Assembly (NCBI GenBank): GCA_964509685.1
Contig: CAZDYQ010000119.1
Coordinates: 1-8,463 of the forward strand
Length of the DNA: 8,463 nt
Origin: JAMLIN01 sp964509685
Lineage (GTDB): Bacteria > Pseudomonadota > Gammaproteobacteria > Burkholderiales > Burkholderiaceae_E
Direction: 5' to 3'
The first letter of the stretch is position 1. Each line of letters begins with the position of its first letter. The translations under genes were made by a program, and so were the position numbers. Below are positions 1 to 5,724 of the stretch, one piece after another. Under the pieces are notes generated by a model. It searched no databases, was not told the origin of the DNA, and saw only the letters and a list, made by a program, of their open reading frames with translations.

Positions 1-1026
1 CGCGGCGCCTACCTGAACGCGCTGGGCAACGTCGTGGCCTGGAACCTGCCCCGGCATCCGGTGTACCTGTGGACCCTGCCGATGTTCCACTGCAACGGCT
101 GGTGCTTTCCCTGGACGATCGCCGCGGTGGCCGGCACGAATGTCTGCCTGCGCAAGGTGGACGCCGCCCTCATCTTCGGCCTGATGCGCGAGCATCGCGT
201 CACCCACTATTGCGGCGCGCCGATCGTGCACTCGACGCTGATCAATGCGCCCGGGGAACTGCGCGAGGGCATCGACTGGCAGGTCAAGGCGATGGTGGCC
301 GGTGCGGCGCCGCCGGCGGCCATGATCGAGGGCATGGACCGGCTCGGCTTCGACGTCACGCATGTCTACGGCCTGACGGAGGTGTACGGCCCGGCGGCGG
401 CCTGCGCCAAGCACGAGGAATGGGAGGAGCTGCCGCTCGCCCAGCGCGTCGCGAGGAATGCCCGCCAGGGCGTGCGCTACGCCGTGCAGCAGGGTTGCAC
501 GGTGATCGACCCCACGACCATGAAGGAGGTGCCGCGCGACGGCACCACCATGGGCGAGGTCATGTTCCGCGGCAACATCGTGATGAAGGGCTACCTGAAG
601 AATCCCGGGGCGACCGCCGAGGCCTTCGCGGGCGGCTGGTTCCATACGGGCGACCTCGGGGTGCTCGAGCCCGACGGATATGTCCGCATCAAGGACCGGG
701 CCAAGGACATCATCATCTCGGGTGGCGAGAACATCTCGTCGATCGAGGTCGAGGACGTTCTCTACACCCATCCGGCGGTGCTCGCCTGCGGGGTGGTCGC
801 CAAGCCCGATCCGAAGTGGGGCGAGACCCCGCTCGCCTTCGTCGAGCTCAGGCCCGGCGCGAAGGCGAGCGCCGAGGAGCTCATCGCGCATTGCCGCGAA
901 CGGCTCGCGCACTTCAAGTGCCCACGCGAGATCCGCTTCGAGGAGATCCCCAAGACCTCGACCGGGAAGATCCAGAAGCACGTGCTGCGCGACCGGGCGG
1001 GCTCGGCCGCCGCGATCGGCAGTTAG
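1..1026 (+). CDS. Acyl-CoA synthetase (AMP-forming, ANL superfamily), 5'-truncated by the window
   Basis: The frame is open from base 1 to the TAG at 1024-1026, giving 341 residues. The family is about 540 residues long, so roughly the first 200, including the P-loop (YTSGTTGxPKG), lie upstream. The enzyme activates a carboxylic acid with ATP to an acyl-adenylate, then forms the CoA thioester. In fragment numbering I see the A5 motif YGLTE at 123-127, the hinge-region TGD at 216-218, DRAKDIIISGGENISS just after it, and the catalytic lysine in KTSTGKIQK (K323). The stretch LWTLPMFHCNGW near the fragment start is typical of the clade holding plant peroxisomal acyl-activating/benzoyl-CoA ligase-type enzymes and many proteobacterial acyl-CoA synthetases. 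The substrate (short/medium-chain or aryl acid) cannot be told from this. It is convergent with the VOC gene and the stop codons overlap by 4 nt. Family assignment is firm; substrate is unknown. Confidence 0.93.
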   Translation, partial: RGAYLNALGNVVAWNLPRHPVYLWTLPMFHCNGWCFPWTIAAVAGTNVCLRKVDAALIFGLMREHRVTHYCGAPIVHSTLINAPGELREGIDWQVKAMVAGAAPPAAMIEGMDRLGFDVTHVYGLTEVYGPAAACAKHEEWEELPLAQRVARNARQGVRYAVQQGCTVIDPTTMKEVPRDGTTMGEVMFRGNIVMKGYLKNPGATAEAFAGGWFHTGDLGVLEPDGYVRIKDRAKDIIISGGENISSIEVEDVLYTHPAVLACGVVAKPDPKWGETPLAFVELRPGAKASAEELIAHCRERLAHFKCPREIRFEEIPKTSTGKIQKHVLRDRAGSAAAIGS

Positions 1027-1649
1027 TCCAGCTCGATGATCCCGGCCGGCGCGTCCACCGAGGCGTGGAGCTCGAACTCGTCCGCGGGCTCGATGCGGAT
1101 GCGTGGGTCGGCGGCGAGCGGCGCGAGCAGCTTCGCGGTGGCGGCGGGCACGCCGATGCGAAAGCCGACCAGCCGCAGGCCGCGGTCGGGCAGCGTCGAC
1201 GACGGATTGGGGGTGTCGCCCCAGTCGATGAGGATCGGCGTGCCGACCGGCTGGCCCTGCACCGGTAGCGAGATCTTCCATTGCAGGCTGCCCCGGCGCA
1301 TGTCGAAGGCTCGCCCGGGCGGCAGGCCGAGCGCCTCGCGCGCGGCGGCGATGTCGTCGGTGCGCACGACATAGGCAAGCAGCCGGGGGCGTCGGGAGAT
1401 CCGTTCGGCGACCGCGGGGTCGTCGAGCCCGAAGGGCCGTGGCCGGTCGGGCGTGGGCTGGCCGGGATCCGGCGCGATCAGTTCGAGGTAGGTCTGCCGT
1501 CCGAGCGACAGCAGGCGATTGTGCGTGCCGTAGCCTTCGTGGCGGCCGCCGGCATCCGGTTCGACGCCGAAGCGCGCGGCGAGGGCGGATGCCCCGTCGG
1601 CGAGGGAGGCGGCGCCCAGCACGAGGTGGTCGAGCTCCAGGATCGGCAT
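1023..1649 (-). CDS. VOC superfamily protein with glyoxalase-like domain
   Basis: This 208-residue protein begins MPILELDHLVLGA and resembles the Glyoxalase_3 / glyoxalase-like family (PF13468 by memory). It looks like a cytosolic, metal-dependent vicinal-oxygen-chelate fold. Visible family signatures are LDHLV near the N-terminus (candidate metal-ligand His), GYGTHNRLLSLG, and YLELIAPDP (candidate metal-ligand Glu). A second beta-alpha-beta module ends with the terminal GIIELD. The reaction is not known; family members are mostly uncharacterised. The ATG at 1649 is preferred over a TTG at 1676 because AAGGAGG (1660-1654) sits 4 nt upstream of it and the conserved LDHLV follows directly. The gene is divergent from argS with a 39-nt gap and convergent with the acyl-CoA synthetase gene. 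No Cys-rich or transport features were seen. Confidence 0.85.
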   Translation of the reverse strand: MPILELDHLVLGAASLADGASALAARFGVEPDAGGRHEGYGTHNRLLSLGRQTYLELIAPDPGQPTPDRPRPFGLDDPAVAERISRRPRLLAYVVRTDDIAAAREALGLPPGRAFDMRRGSLQWKISLPVQGQPVGTPILIDWGDTPNPSSTLPDRGLRLVGFRIGVPAATAKLLAPLAADPRIRIEPADEFELHASVDAPAGIIELD

Positions 1650-1653
1650 GCGG

Positions 1654-1660
1654 CCTCCTT
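1654..1660 (-). promoter_or_regulatory. Ribosome binding site of the VOC gene
   Basis: AAGGAGG on the minus strand is a full-strength Shine-Dalgarno match with a short 4-nt spacer to the ATG at 1649. It decides the start against the upstream in-frame TTG at 1676. Confidence 0.75.
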
Positions 1661-1671
1661 GGCGGGGCAAG

Positions 1672-1677
1672 TACAAT
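1672..1677 (+). promoter_or_regulatory. Candidate sigma-70 -10 box (TACAAT) for argS
   Basis: TACAAT is 5/6 to the -10 consensus and sits in a very GC-rich 39-nt divergent spacer. No good -35 is found at 16-18 nt; the 17-nt position reads TGCGGC. Transcription would start near 1684, only about 5 nt before the argS ATG, so the message would be almost leaderless. This agrees with the absence of a Shine-Dalgarno sequence before argS. The -10 match is seen; promoter activity is inferred. Confidence 0.4.
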
Positions 1678-1688
1678 GCGGCCCCATC

Positions 1689-3488
1689 ATGTTACGTGAA
1701 CAGAAACAGGCGTTGGCGGTCCTCGTGCGCGATGCGGCGGCCAGCGCGCTCGGCGATCCGGGCGCGGAACTGCCCGAGATCGATCTCGACCGGCCCAAGC
1801 AGGCCGAGCACGGCGATCTCGCGTCCAACATCGCGCTGCAGCTCGCGCGGATGGCGCGGCGCAAGCCTCGCGACCTGGCCGAGGCGATCCGCGCGGCGCT
1901 GCTGGCGGCCGACGGCGGCCAGCTCCTCGAATCCGCCGAGGTGGCGGGGCCGGGCTTCATCAACCTGCGGCTGACACCGCAGGCGCGGCGGGCGGTGGTG
2001 TCGCGGGTGCTCGCGGAGGGCCCGGGCTTCGGTCGCGTCGCGCCGGCCCCCGGCGAGGACCGCAAGGTCCTGGTGGAGTTCGTCTCGGCCAATCCCACCG
2101 GGCCGCTGCATGTCGGCCACGGGCGGCAGGCGGCGCTCGGCGATTCGCTGTGCTCGCTGCTCGAGGCCGCCGGCTGGACGGTGGTGCGCGAGTTCTACTA
2201 CAACGACGCCGGTGCGCAGATCCGCAACCTCGCCCTGTCGGTGCAGGCGCGCGCCCGGTCCATCGAACCCGACGATCCGCGCTTCCCGGCGGACGGCTAT
2301 CGCGGGGACTACATCGCGGACATCGCGCGGGCCTATCTCGCGCGCGAGTCCGCCGGCGCGGCCGACATGGAACCGGTCGTCGCCGCCGGCGACCCCGACG
2401 ACCTCGAGGCGATCCGCCGCTTCGCCGTGGCCTACCTGCGCCACGAGCAGGACCTCGACCTGCGCGCCTTCGGGGTGAAGTTCGACAGCTACTTCCTCGA
2501 GTCCTCACTCTACGAGGACGGCAAGGTGGACCGGATCGTGGCGGCCCTCGGCGAGGCGGGCGTCACCTACGAGCGCGACGGCGCGCTGTGGCTGCGCAGT
2601 ACCGATTTCGGCGACGACAAGGACCGCGTGATGCGCAAGTCCGACGGCGCCTACACGTACTTCGTGCCCGATGTCGCCTACCACGTGGACAAGTGGCAGC
2701 GGGGATTCCATCGCGCCATCAACATCCAGGGCTCGGACCACCACGGCACGGTGGCGCGCGTGCGCGCCGGGCTGCAGGGCCTGCGCATGGGGATCGCGCC
2801 GGGCTTTCCCGAGTACGTGCTCCACAAGATGGTCACCGTGATGCGCGGCGGCCAGGAGGTGAAGATCTCCAAGCGGGCCGGCTCCTACGTGACCCTGCGC
2901 GACCTGATCGAGTGGTCGGGCGGCATCTCGTCGCCCGAGGCGCCCGCGGCGATCGGGCCCGACGATCCGGGCCACGAGGACGCGCTGCGCCGCGGGCGGG
3001 ACGCGGTCCGCTTCTTCCTCGTCTCGCGCAAGGCGGACGCCGAGTTCGTGTTCGATGTCGACCTGGCGCTCGCGCGCAACGACGAGAACCCGGTCTACTA
3101 TGTCCAGTACGCGCACGCCCGGATCTGTTCGGTGCTGGCGCAGTGGCTCGCGGCCGGCGGGGAGGTCCCTCCCGGTACGACCCCCGAGGCCGCGCTGGCC
3201 GGCACGAGCCTCGATCCGCTGGTGCATCCTCGCGAGTACGGCCTGATGGCGCGGATCGCCGCCTGGCCGGAGGTCGTGGCGAGCGCGGCCGAAGATCTGG
3301 CGCCACACTCGATTGCCTATTATCTCAAGGACTTAGCGGCAGAACTTCACAGTTACTATAATGCCGAGCGCGTCCTCGTCGAGGACGAGGCGCTGCGCCG
3401 CGCCCGGCTCGCGCTGCTGCTCGCGGTGCGGCAGGTCCTGCGCAACGGGCTCGGCATGCTCGGGGTATCGACCCCTGAAAGGATGTAA
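1689..3488 (+). CDS. argS: Arginyl-tRNA synthetase
   Basis: This 599-residue class I aminoacyl-tRNA synthetase charges tRNA-Arg with arginine in the cytoplasm. The N-terminal additional (Arg_S N) domain spans about residues 1-100. The HIGH signature appears as HVGH at 141-144 within NPTGPLHVGHGRQAALGD. The KMSKS equivalent is KISKR at 392-396. The C-terminal DALR anticodon-binding domain begins near YVQYAHARI and ends LGVSTPERM. The start is set by MLREQK, the usual N-terminus of betaproteobacterial ArgS; the frame is open further upstream but that part is antisense to the VOC gene. There is no Shine-Dalgarno before the ATG. About 25 Pro/Asp/Gly-rich residues (412-436) between the KMSKS region and RDAVRFF look like an insertion relative to relatives I remember. 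The 3' end contains an AT-rich patch with a TATAAT. The TAA stop overlaps the next ATG by one base. Confidence 0.97.
   Translation: MLREQKQALAVLVRDAAASALGDPGAELPEIDLDRPKQAEHGDLASNIALQLARMARRKPRDLAEAIRAALLAADGGQLLESAEVAGPGFINLRLTPQARRAVVSRVLAEGPGFGRVAPAPGEDRKVLVEFVSANPTGPLHVGHGRQAALGDSLCSLLEAAGWTVVREFYYNDAGAQIRNLALSVQARARSIEPDDPRFPADGYRGDYIADIARAYLARESAGAADMEPVVAAGDPDDLEAIRRFAVAYLRHEQDLDLRAFGVKFDSYFLESSLYEDGKVDRIVAALGEAGVTYERDGALWLRSTDFGDDKDRVMRKSDGAYTYFVPDVAYHVDKWQRGFHRAINIQGSDHHGTVARVRAGLQGLRMGIAPGFPEYVLHKMVTVMRGGQEVKISKRAGSYVTLRDLIEWSGGISSPEAPAAIGPDDPGHEDALRRGRDAVRFFLVSRKADAEFVFDVDLALARNDENPVYYVQYAHARICSVLAQWLAAGGEVPPGTTPEAALAGTSLDPLVHPREYGLMARIAAWPEVVASAAEDLAPHSIAYYLKDLAAELHSYYNAERVLVEDEALRRARLALLLAVRQVLRNGLGMLGVSTPERM
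3333..3362 (+). promoter_or_regulatory. Candidate internal promoter in the argS 3' end, for the SPOR-dsbA-SDR-rlpA block
   Basis: A perfect -10 hexamer TATAAT lies at 3357-3362. A weak -35 (TTAGCG, 3333-3338, 3/6) lies 18 nt upstream. It sits in a patch where 20 of 50 bases (3311-3360) are G or C, in a gene that is otherwise about 70% GC. The codons here switch to rare A/T-ending forms: ATT, TAT, TTA, GCA, CTT, AGT, AAT. Transcription would start near 3369, giving a leader of about 120 nt for the SPOR gene. The sequence match is seen; function is inferred. Confidence 0.5.
3462..3475 (+). other. Small hairpin just before the SPOR gene ribosome binding site
   Basis: GGGGT-ATCG-ACCCC forms a 5-bp stem with a 4-nt loop inside the last argS codons. 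It is directly followed by AAAGGA (3478-3483), the likely Shine-Dalgarno of the SPOR gene, 4 nt from its ATG. It could tune translational coupling, but a stem this short is common by chance at this GC content. Confidence 0.2.
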
Positions 3489-4057
3489 TGGCTACCAGGA
3501 AACCCCGTCGTCGCCCCGCGCGCCGCTTCAGCGCCGGTGGCACCCTGCTCGGCTTCATGGCCGGGCTGATCGTCGGGCTGACCATCGCGGTCGTGGTCGC
3601 CATCTTCGTCACGCGGGCGCCCGTGCCGTTCATGAACAAGGCCAAGCGCACCTCCGAGCGGCTCGAGGCGCCCCGGTCCGCTGCCCAGATGCCCGACCCG
3701 AACGTCCCGCTCTACAGCCGGCCGCCCGAGGGCGCCGCACAGGTCGCGACGCCCACGTCGCCGACGGCCCCGACCTCGCCGGTCGCCCCGGCCTCGCGGG
3801 CGCCGGCCGGAACGGCCGAGGCGGCCAGCAGCTACGTGCTCCAGGCCGGCGCCTTCCGCGACCAGGACGATGCCGAGGGCATGCGGGCCAAGCTCGCCCT
3901 GATCGGCTACGAGGCCCGGGTCGTCGAGGCCGAGGTCGACGGCGGGCCGATGTATCGCGTGAGAGTGGGCCCTTACGCCGACCTCGCCACGATGAACGAT
4001 GTCCGCGCCCGGCTGGCCCAGGCCGGCATCGAGGCGTCGGTGGTCCGGCGTCGCTGA
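3488..4057 (+). CDS. SPOR-domain bitopic inner-membrane protein, FtsN-like
   Basis: The 189-residue protein has a short basic cytoplasmic tail (1-14, rich in Arg/Lys), one hydrophobic membrane segment (about 18-42), a Pro/Thr/Ala-rich periplasmic linker (about 60-112) and a C-terminal SPOR domain (about 114-187, from SSYVLQAGAFRD to VVRRR). SPOR domains bind septal glycan strands stripped of stem peptides. This topology is that of the divisome protein FtsN. From memory, the FtsN of Pseudomonas also follows argS, which supports the analogy; I cannot confirm that this protein is the functional FtsN. The ATG overlaps the argS stop (TAATG), implying translational coupling, and AAAGGA at 3478-3483 is a plausible ribosome binding site. 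A second SPOR protein, RlpA, lies three genes downstream. A 115-nt spacer with inverted repeats separates it from dsbA. Confidence 0.88.
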   Translation: MATRKPRRRPARRFSAGGTLLGFMAGLIVGLTIAVVVAIFVTRAPVPFMNKAKRTSERLEAPRSAAQMPDPNVPLYSRPPEGAAQVATPTSPTAPTSPVAPASRAPAGTAEAASSYVLQAGAFRDQDDAEGMRAKLALIGYEARVVEAEVDGGPMYRVRVGPYADLATMNDVRARLAQAGIEASVVRRR

Positions 4058-4058
4058 C

Positions 4059-4091
4059 GCCGGCCCCGGCACCGGTCGCCGCGCGGCCGGC
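4059..4091. repeat. GC-rich inverted repeat directly after the SPOR gene
   Basis: GCCGGCC (4059-4065) pairs perfectly with GGCCGGC (4085-4091) around a 19-nt loop, starting 2 nt after the SPOR stop codon. There is no T-run behind it, so it is not a classical intrinsic terminator. With this base composition a chance match is possible. Confidence 0.25.
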
Positions 4092-4102
4092 AGCCGCCCC
4101 GG

Positions 4103-4136
4103 CGGTCAACCAACCGGGATCCTCGGTGGTTGACCG
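4103..4136. repeat. Strong inverted repeat / stem-loop between the SPOR gene and dsbA
   Basis: CGGTCAACCA (4103-4112) and TGGTTGACCG (4127-4136) are perfect 10-nt reverse complements. After one bulged A (4113) the stem continues for 3 bp (CCG/CGG) around a 7-nt loop. It is the longest hairpin I found and lies in a 115-nt non-coding spacer, 36 nt before the dsbA ATG. No T-tract follows, so options are an attenuating or Rho-assisted terminator, an mRNA-stabilising processing element, or a two-fold protein-binding site. The symmetry is seen; the role is not known. Confidence 0.6.
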
Positions 4137-4172
4137 ATCCGGTCCGAGAACTCCCATCGACAGGATTACCCG

Positions 4173-4838
4173 ATGACTTCGCTGCGTCGCCACCTGATCA
4201 CCCTCCCGCCGGCCATCGCATTGGCCCGTTTCGCCGGCGTCGAGCTGCCCGCCGCGCATGCGCAGCCGGCGCTGCCGCCCGAAGGCCAGGGATGGCGACG
4301 CGTGTCGCCCCCCGTGCGCTCCGAGGTGCCGCCGGGCAAGATCGAGGTCGTCGAGTTCTTCTGGTACGGCTGCCCGCACTGTCATCGCTTCGAACCCGTC
4401 CTGCGGCGCTGGATCGCGCAGCTGCCCGAGGACGTGGTCTTTCGCCGGGTGCACGTGCCCTTCCAGGAGCGCAAGCACCAGCAGCTCTACTACACGCTGC
4501 TTGCGATGGGCGAGGAGGAGAAGCTCGGCCTCGCGGTGTTCCGCGCCTTGCACGAGGAACGCCGCCGGCTCGACTCCGACAAGGAGATCATCGACTGGGC
4601 GCAGGCGCAGGGCCTCGATCGCAAGGCATTCAGCGACCACTTCACGTCCTTCGGCGTGCGCACGGCCATGACCCGCGGCACGCGCGAGATGACGGAGTAC
4701 GGCGTGGACGGGGTGCCGATGATCGGCGTGGCCGGCAAGTACCTGACCGCGCCGTCGATGGCGGGCTCCAACCAGGCGGCGCTCGACCTGGTCGACAAGA
4801 TGATCGCCCACGAGCGGGTCGCCGCGCGCAAGTCCTGA
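4173..4838 (+). CDS. dsbA: Periplasmic thiol:disulfide interchange protein DsbA
   Basis: This 221-residue thioredoxin-fold oxidase donates disulfide bonds to exported proteins and is normally re-oxidised by DsbB. The active site is C67-P-H-C70 in the context FFWYGCPHCHRFEP, the classic DsbA CPHC. The cis-proline of the substrate groove is P182 in GVDGVPMIGV. The helical insert lies between about 105 and 170. The N-terminus looks like a signal peptide but an imperfect one: basic R5R6H7, a short hydrophobic core (8-18), then R19 and E24 before the likely cleavage at AHA-30; ALA-18 is an alternative site. The start has AGGA at 4162-4165, 7 nt upstream. A 115-nt hairpin-containing spacer precedes it, and the SDR gene follows after 10 nt. 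Identity is secure; export route and cleavage site are less so. Confidence 0.95.
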   Translation: MTSLRRHLITLPPAIALARFAGVELPAAHAQPALPPEGQGWRRVSPPVRSEVPPGKIEVVEFFWYGCPHCHRFEPVLRRWIAQLPEDVVFRRVHVPFQERKHQQLYYTLLAMGEEEKLGLAVFRALHEERRRLDSDKEIIDWAQAQGLDRKAFSDHFTSFGVRTAMTRGTREMTEYGVDGVPMIGVAGKYLTAPSMAGSNQAALDLVDKMIAHERVAARKS

Positions 4839-4848
4839 CGCGAGCCCG

Positions 4849-5724
4849 ATGAGGGAGCGCATCGGGCCACTGCGGGTCGTCGTCACGGGCGCATCGAGCG
4901 GTCTGGGCGAGGCGCTCGCGCGCGAGTACGCCCGGCGCTGCCGGCAGTCGGGGCGCGACCTGGTGATCGGCCTCGTCGCTCGCCGCGCGGCGGCGCTGCA
5001 GTCGCTGGCCGCGGAACTCGAGACCGGGTCGCACATCCCCGGCAGGCCCGCTGCCGTCCCGGGGTCCGCGCCCGGCAACGCGGCGACGGTGCGCGCCGTG
5101 CCCATGGCGCTCGACGTGCGCGACCGCGAGGCGCTCGCCGAGGCCGCGGCGCGCTTCGTCGATGCGCAGGGCGCGCCGGACGTCGTCATCGCCAACGCGG
5201 GCGTGAGCGTCGGCACGCTGACCGGCGAGCCGGGCGATGCGGCGCAGTTCGAGGAGATCGTCGCGACGAACCTCTGCGCCATGCAGGACACCTTCGCCAG
5301 CTTTCTCCCGGCCATGCGCGCGGCGAACCGGGGCACGCTCGTCGGCATCGCGAGCGTGGCGGGCTTTCGCGGCCTGCCGGGAGCCGGTGCCTACAGCGCC
5401 TCCAAGGCGGGCGCGATCGCGTACCTCGAGAGCCTGCGCGTCGAGCTGCACGGCTCCCCGATCGCGGTCGTGACCATCGCGCCGGGCTACGTCCGCACGC
5501 CGATGACCGCGGGCAATCCCTACCGCATGCCCTTCCTCATCGATGCCGACGCGTTCGCGCGCCGCGCCGTCGACGCGATCGAGAGGAGGCGCCGATTCGT
5601 CGTCATTCCCTGGCCGATGGGCATCGTCGGCGCGGCGCTGCGCCTGCTGCCGCGCCCGCTCTACGACACCCTGTTCGCCCGCGCGCCGCGCAAGCCGCGG
5701 CGCAGTGCGGCCGTGGAGTCCTGA
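4849..5724 (+). CDS. Short-chain dehydrogenase/reductase (SDR family)
   Basis: The 291-residue protein is a classical SDR with a Rossmann fold, expected to use NAD(H) or NADP(H) on an unidentified alcohol/carbonyl substrate. Motifs in order: cofactor loop TGASSGLG at 13-20, NAG at 116-118, N141, catalytic S169 in IASVAG, Y182-x3-K186 (YSASK), and PG at 212-213. All four tetrad residues are present. A Gly/Pro/Ala-rich stretch around residues 59-82, between the second beta-alpha unit and the LDV motif, looks like an insertion of about 20 residues compared with relatives. A hydrophobic, basic C-terminal tail (about 255-287) may contact a membrane. It starts 10 nt after dsbA without an obvious ribosome binding site, and its TGA abuts the rlpA ATG, so it sits within the operon. 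An SDR at this place after dsbA is usual in Burkholderiales, from memory. Confidence 0.9.
   Translation: MRERIGPLRVVVTGASSGLGEALAREYARRCRQSGRDLVIGLVARRAAALQSLAAELETGSHIPGRPAAVPGSAPGNAATVRAVPMALDVRDREALAEAAARFVDAQGAPDVVIANAGVSVGTLTGEPGDAAQFEEIVATNLCAMQDTFASFLPAMRAANRGTLVGIASVAGFRGLPGAGAYSASKAGAIAYLESLRVELHGSPIAVVTIAPGYVRTPMTAGNPYRMPFLIDADAFARRAVDAIERRRRFVVIPWPMGIVGAALRLLPRPLYDTLFARAPRKPRRSAAVES
5715..5718 (+). promoter_or_regulatory. Ribosome binding site of rlpA
   Basis: GGAG inside the last SDR codons lies 6 nt before the ATG at 5725. It favours this start over the in-frame ATG at 5743, which has no purine-rich sequence in front. Confidence 0.5.

Noticed and set aside
69..1268. A 399-codon plus-strand frame over the acyl-CoA synthetase and VOC genes
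   Set aside because: Out of frame with an unmistakable acyl-CoA synthetase and crosses into antisense of the VOC gene; composition is that of a shadow frame.
1689..1717. TAACAT on the minus strand over the argS start as a -10 box for the VOC gene
   Set aside because: Only 4/6 to consensus with no -35 at a proper distance; not enough to call a promoter.
2150..3361. A 403-codon plus-strand frame inside argS
   Set aside because: It overlaps argS in another frame, is extremely Arg/Gly-rich and lacks any motif, while the argS frame carries HVGH, KISKR and the DALR domain.
4130..4158. TTGACC in the right arm of the dsbA-upstream hairpin as a -35 box for a dsbA promoter
   Set aside because: No acceptable -10 hexamer lies 16-19 nt downstream (the positions read CCCATC or CATCGA), so the match is better explained by the inverted repeat.
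3630..5348. A 572-codon minus-strand open frame across the SPOR gene, dsbA and the SDR
   Set aside because: It runs antisense to three well-supported genes, its product is Arg/Ala/Gly/Pro-rich with no recognisable motif, and long antisense frames are expected when nearly all wobble bases are G or C.
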